A DNA stretch of 29,910 bases, taken from an uncultured Muribaculaceae bacterium (lineage in GTDB: Bacteria > Bacteroidota > Bacteroidia > Bacteroidales > Muribaculaceae). Made by a program: the position numbers and the translations under genes. A model generated the notes under the pieces. That model was not told the origin of the DNA. It was given only the letters and a program-made list of their open reading frames with translations, and searched no databases. The stretch covers positions 1 through 29,910 of the forward strand of contig CAJUBL010000040.1 of assembly GCA_910584665.1 (NCBI GenBank), given 5' to 3'. Below, piece by piece: positions 29,857 to 29,910 of this stretch. Position 1 is the stretch's first letter. Every line of letters starts with the position of its first letter.

Positions 29857-29910
29857 TGAACTGCACCCCAAAAGTTAGACAAAAAACTTTTGGGGTGCTT
29901 TTATGAAGTA
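29857..29910 (+). mobile_element. Left end of an IS3-family element (partial)
   Basis: TGAACTGCACCCC begins at 29857 with the TG expected at IS3-family ends, and the following CAAAAGTTAGAC resembles the IS150-group terminal repeat. GCACCCCAAAAGTT (29863-29876) forms a perfect 14-bp inverted repeat with 29885-29898 around an 8-nt loop. This could block read-through into the element or be part of the transposase binding site. An ATG at 29903 (ATG AAG TA...) could begin the transposase OrfA, but only two codons are visible before the window ends. Confidence 0.55.

Overview
The window reads as chromosomal DNA from a member of Bacteroidota, order Bacteroidales, possibly Muribaculaceae (family-level placement is a guess). 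The support is: the purH-mreBCD-mrdA-rodA gene order; a GldB-type lipoprotein; a TonB-dependent receptor with an N-terminal carboxypeptidase-like domain; near absence of Shine-Dalgarno sequences; and repeated matches to the Bacteroidetes -7 promoter element TAnnTTTG just upstream of starts. Coding density is high. I find 28 genes, no tRNA or rRNA, no CRISPR array and no complete mobile element. Both edges may touch insertion-sequence ends.

Layout. (1) 263-7691, plus strand: purH, then the cell-elongation (rod) cluster mreB-mreC-mreD-mrdA-rodA, with overlapping GTG-started genes at its 3' end. (2) 7721-9797, minus strand: dnaA followed by a DUF2461 gene. Upstream of dnaA, 9798-10151 is gene-free and unusually structured, with a palindrome, a three-helix hairpin and a 19-bp perfect terminator-like hairpin. 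(3) 10152-11871, minus: a secreted N-acetylmuramoyl-L-alanine amidase followed by a single MCE/MlaD-like protein. (4) 12080-14286, minus: a thioredoxin-fold protein that has lost its CxxC, then a GldB-like lipoprotein gene overlapping an Lrp/AsnC regulator gene. (5) 14464-15753, plus: an O-acetylhomoserine sulfhydrylase transcribed divergently from the Lrp gene. (6) 15793-21029, minus: a DUF1846-nitroreductase pair, an ECF sigma factor with a membrane protein, and a HAD phosphatase with a DegT-type aminotransferase. (7) 21118-29782, plus: a lone TonB-dependent receptor, pyrB-pyrI (catalytic and regulatory ATCase chains), a flavin reductase, glyA, plsC, then groES-groEL.

Most of this is core metabolism and envelope or chaperone housekeeping. 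I see no obvious new multi-gene system. The most interesting signals are regulatory: a near-consensus sigma-54 (-24/-12) promoter in front of groESL; palindromes in the dnaA upstream region and in the aminotransferase/TonB receptor divergent region; 41-bp-phased direct repeats in the lrp leader; and a structured leader before the CxxC-less thioredoxin-like gene. All positions were counted by hand, so an error of a base or so is possible in non-coding sites.
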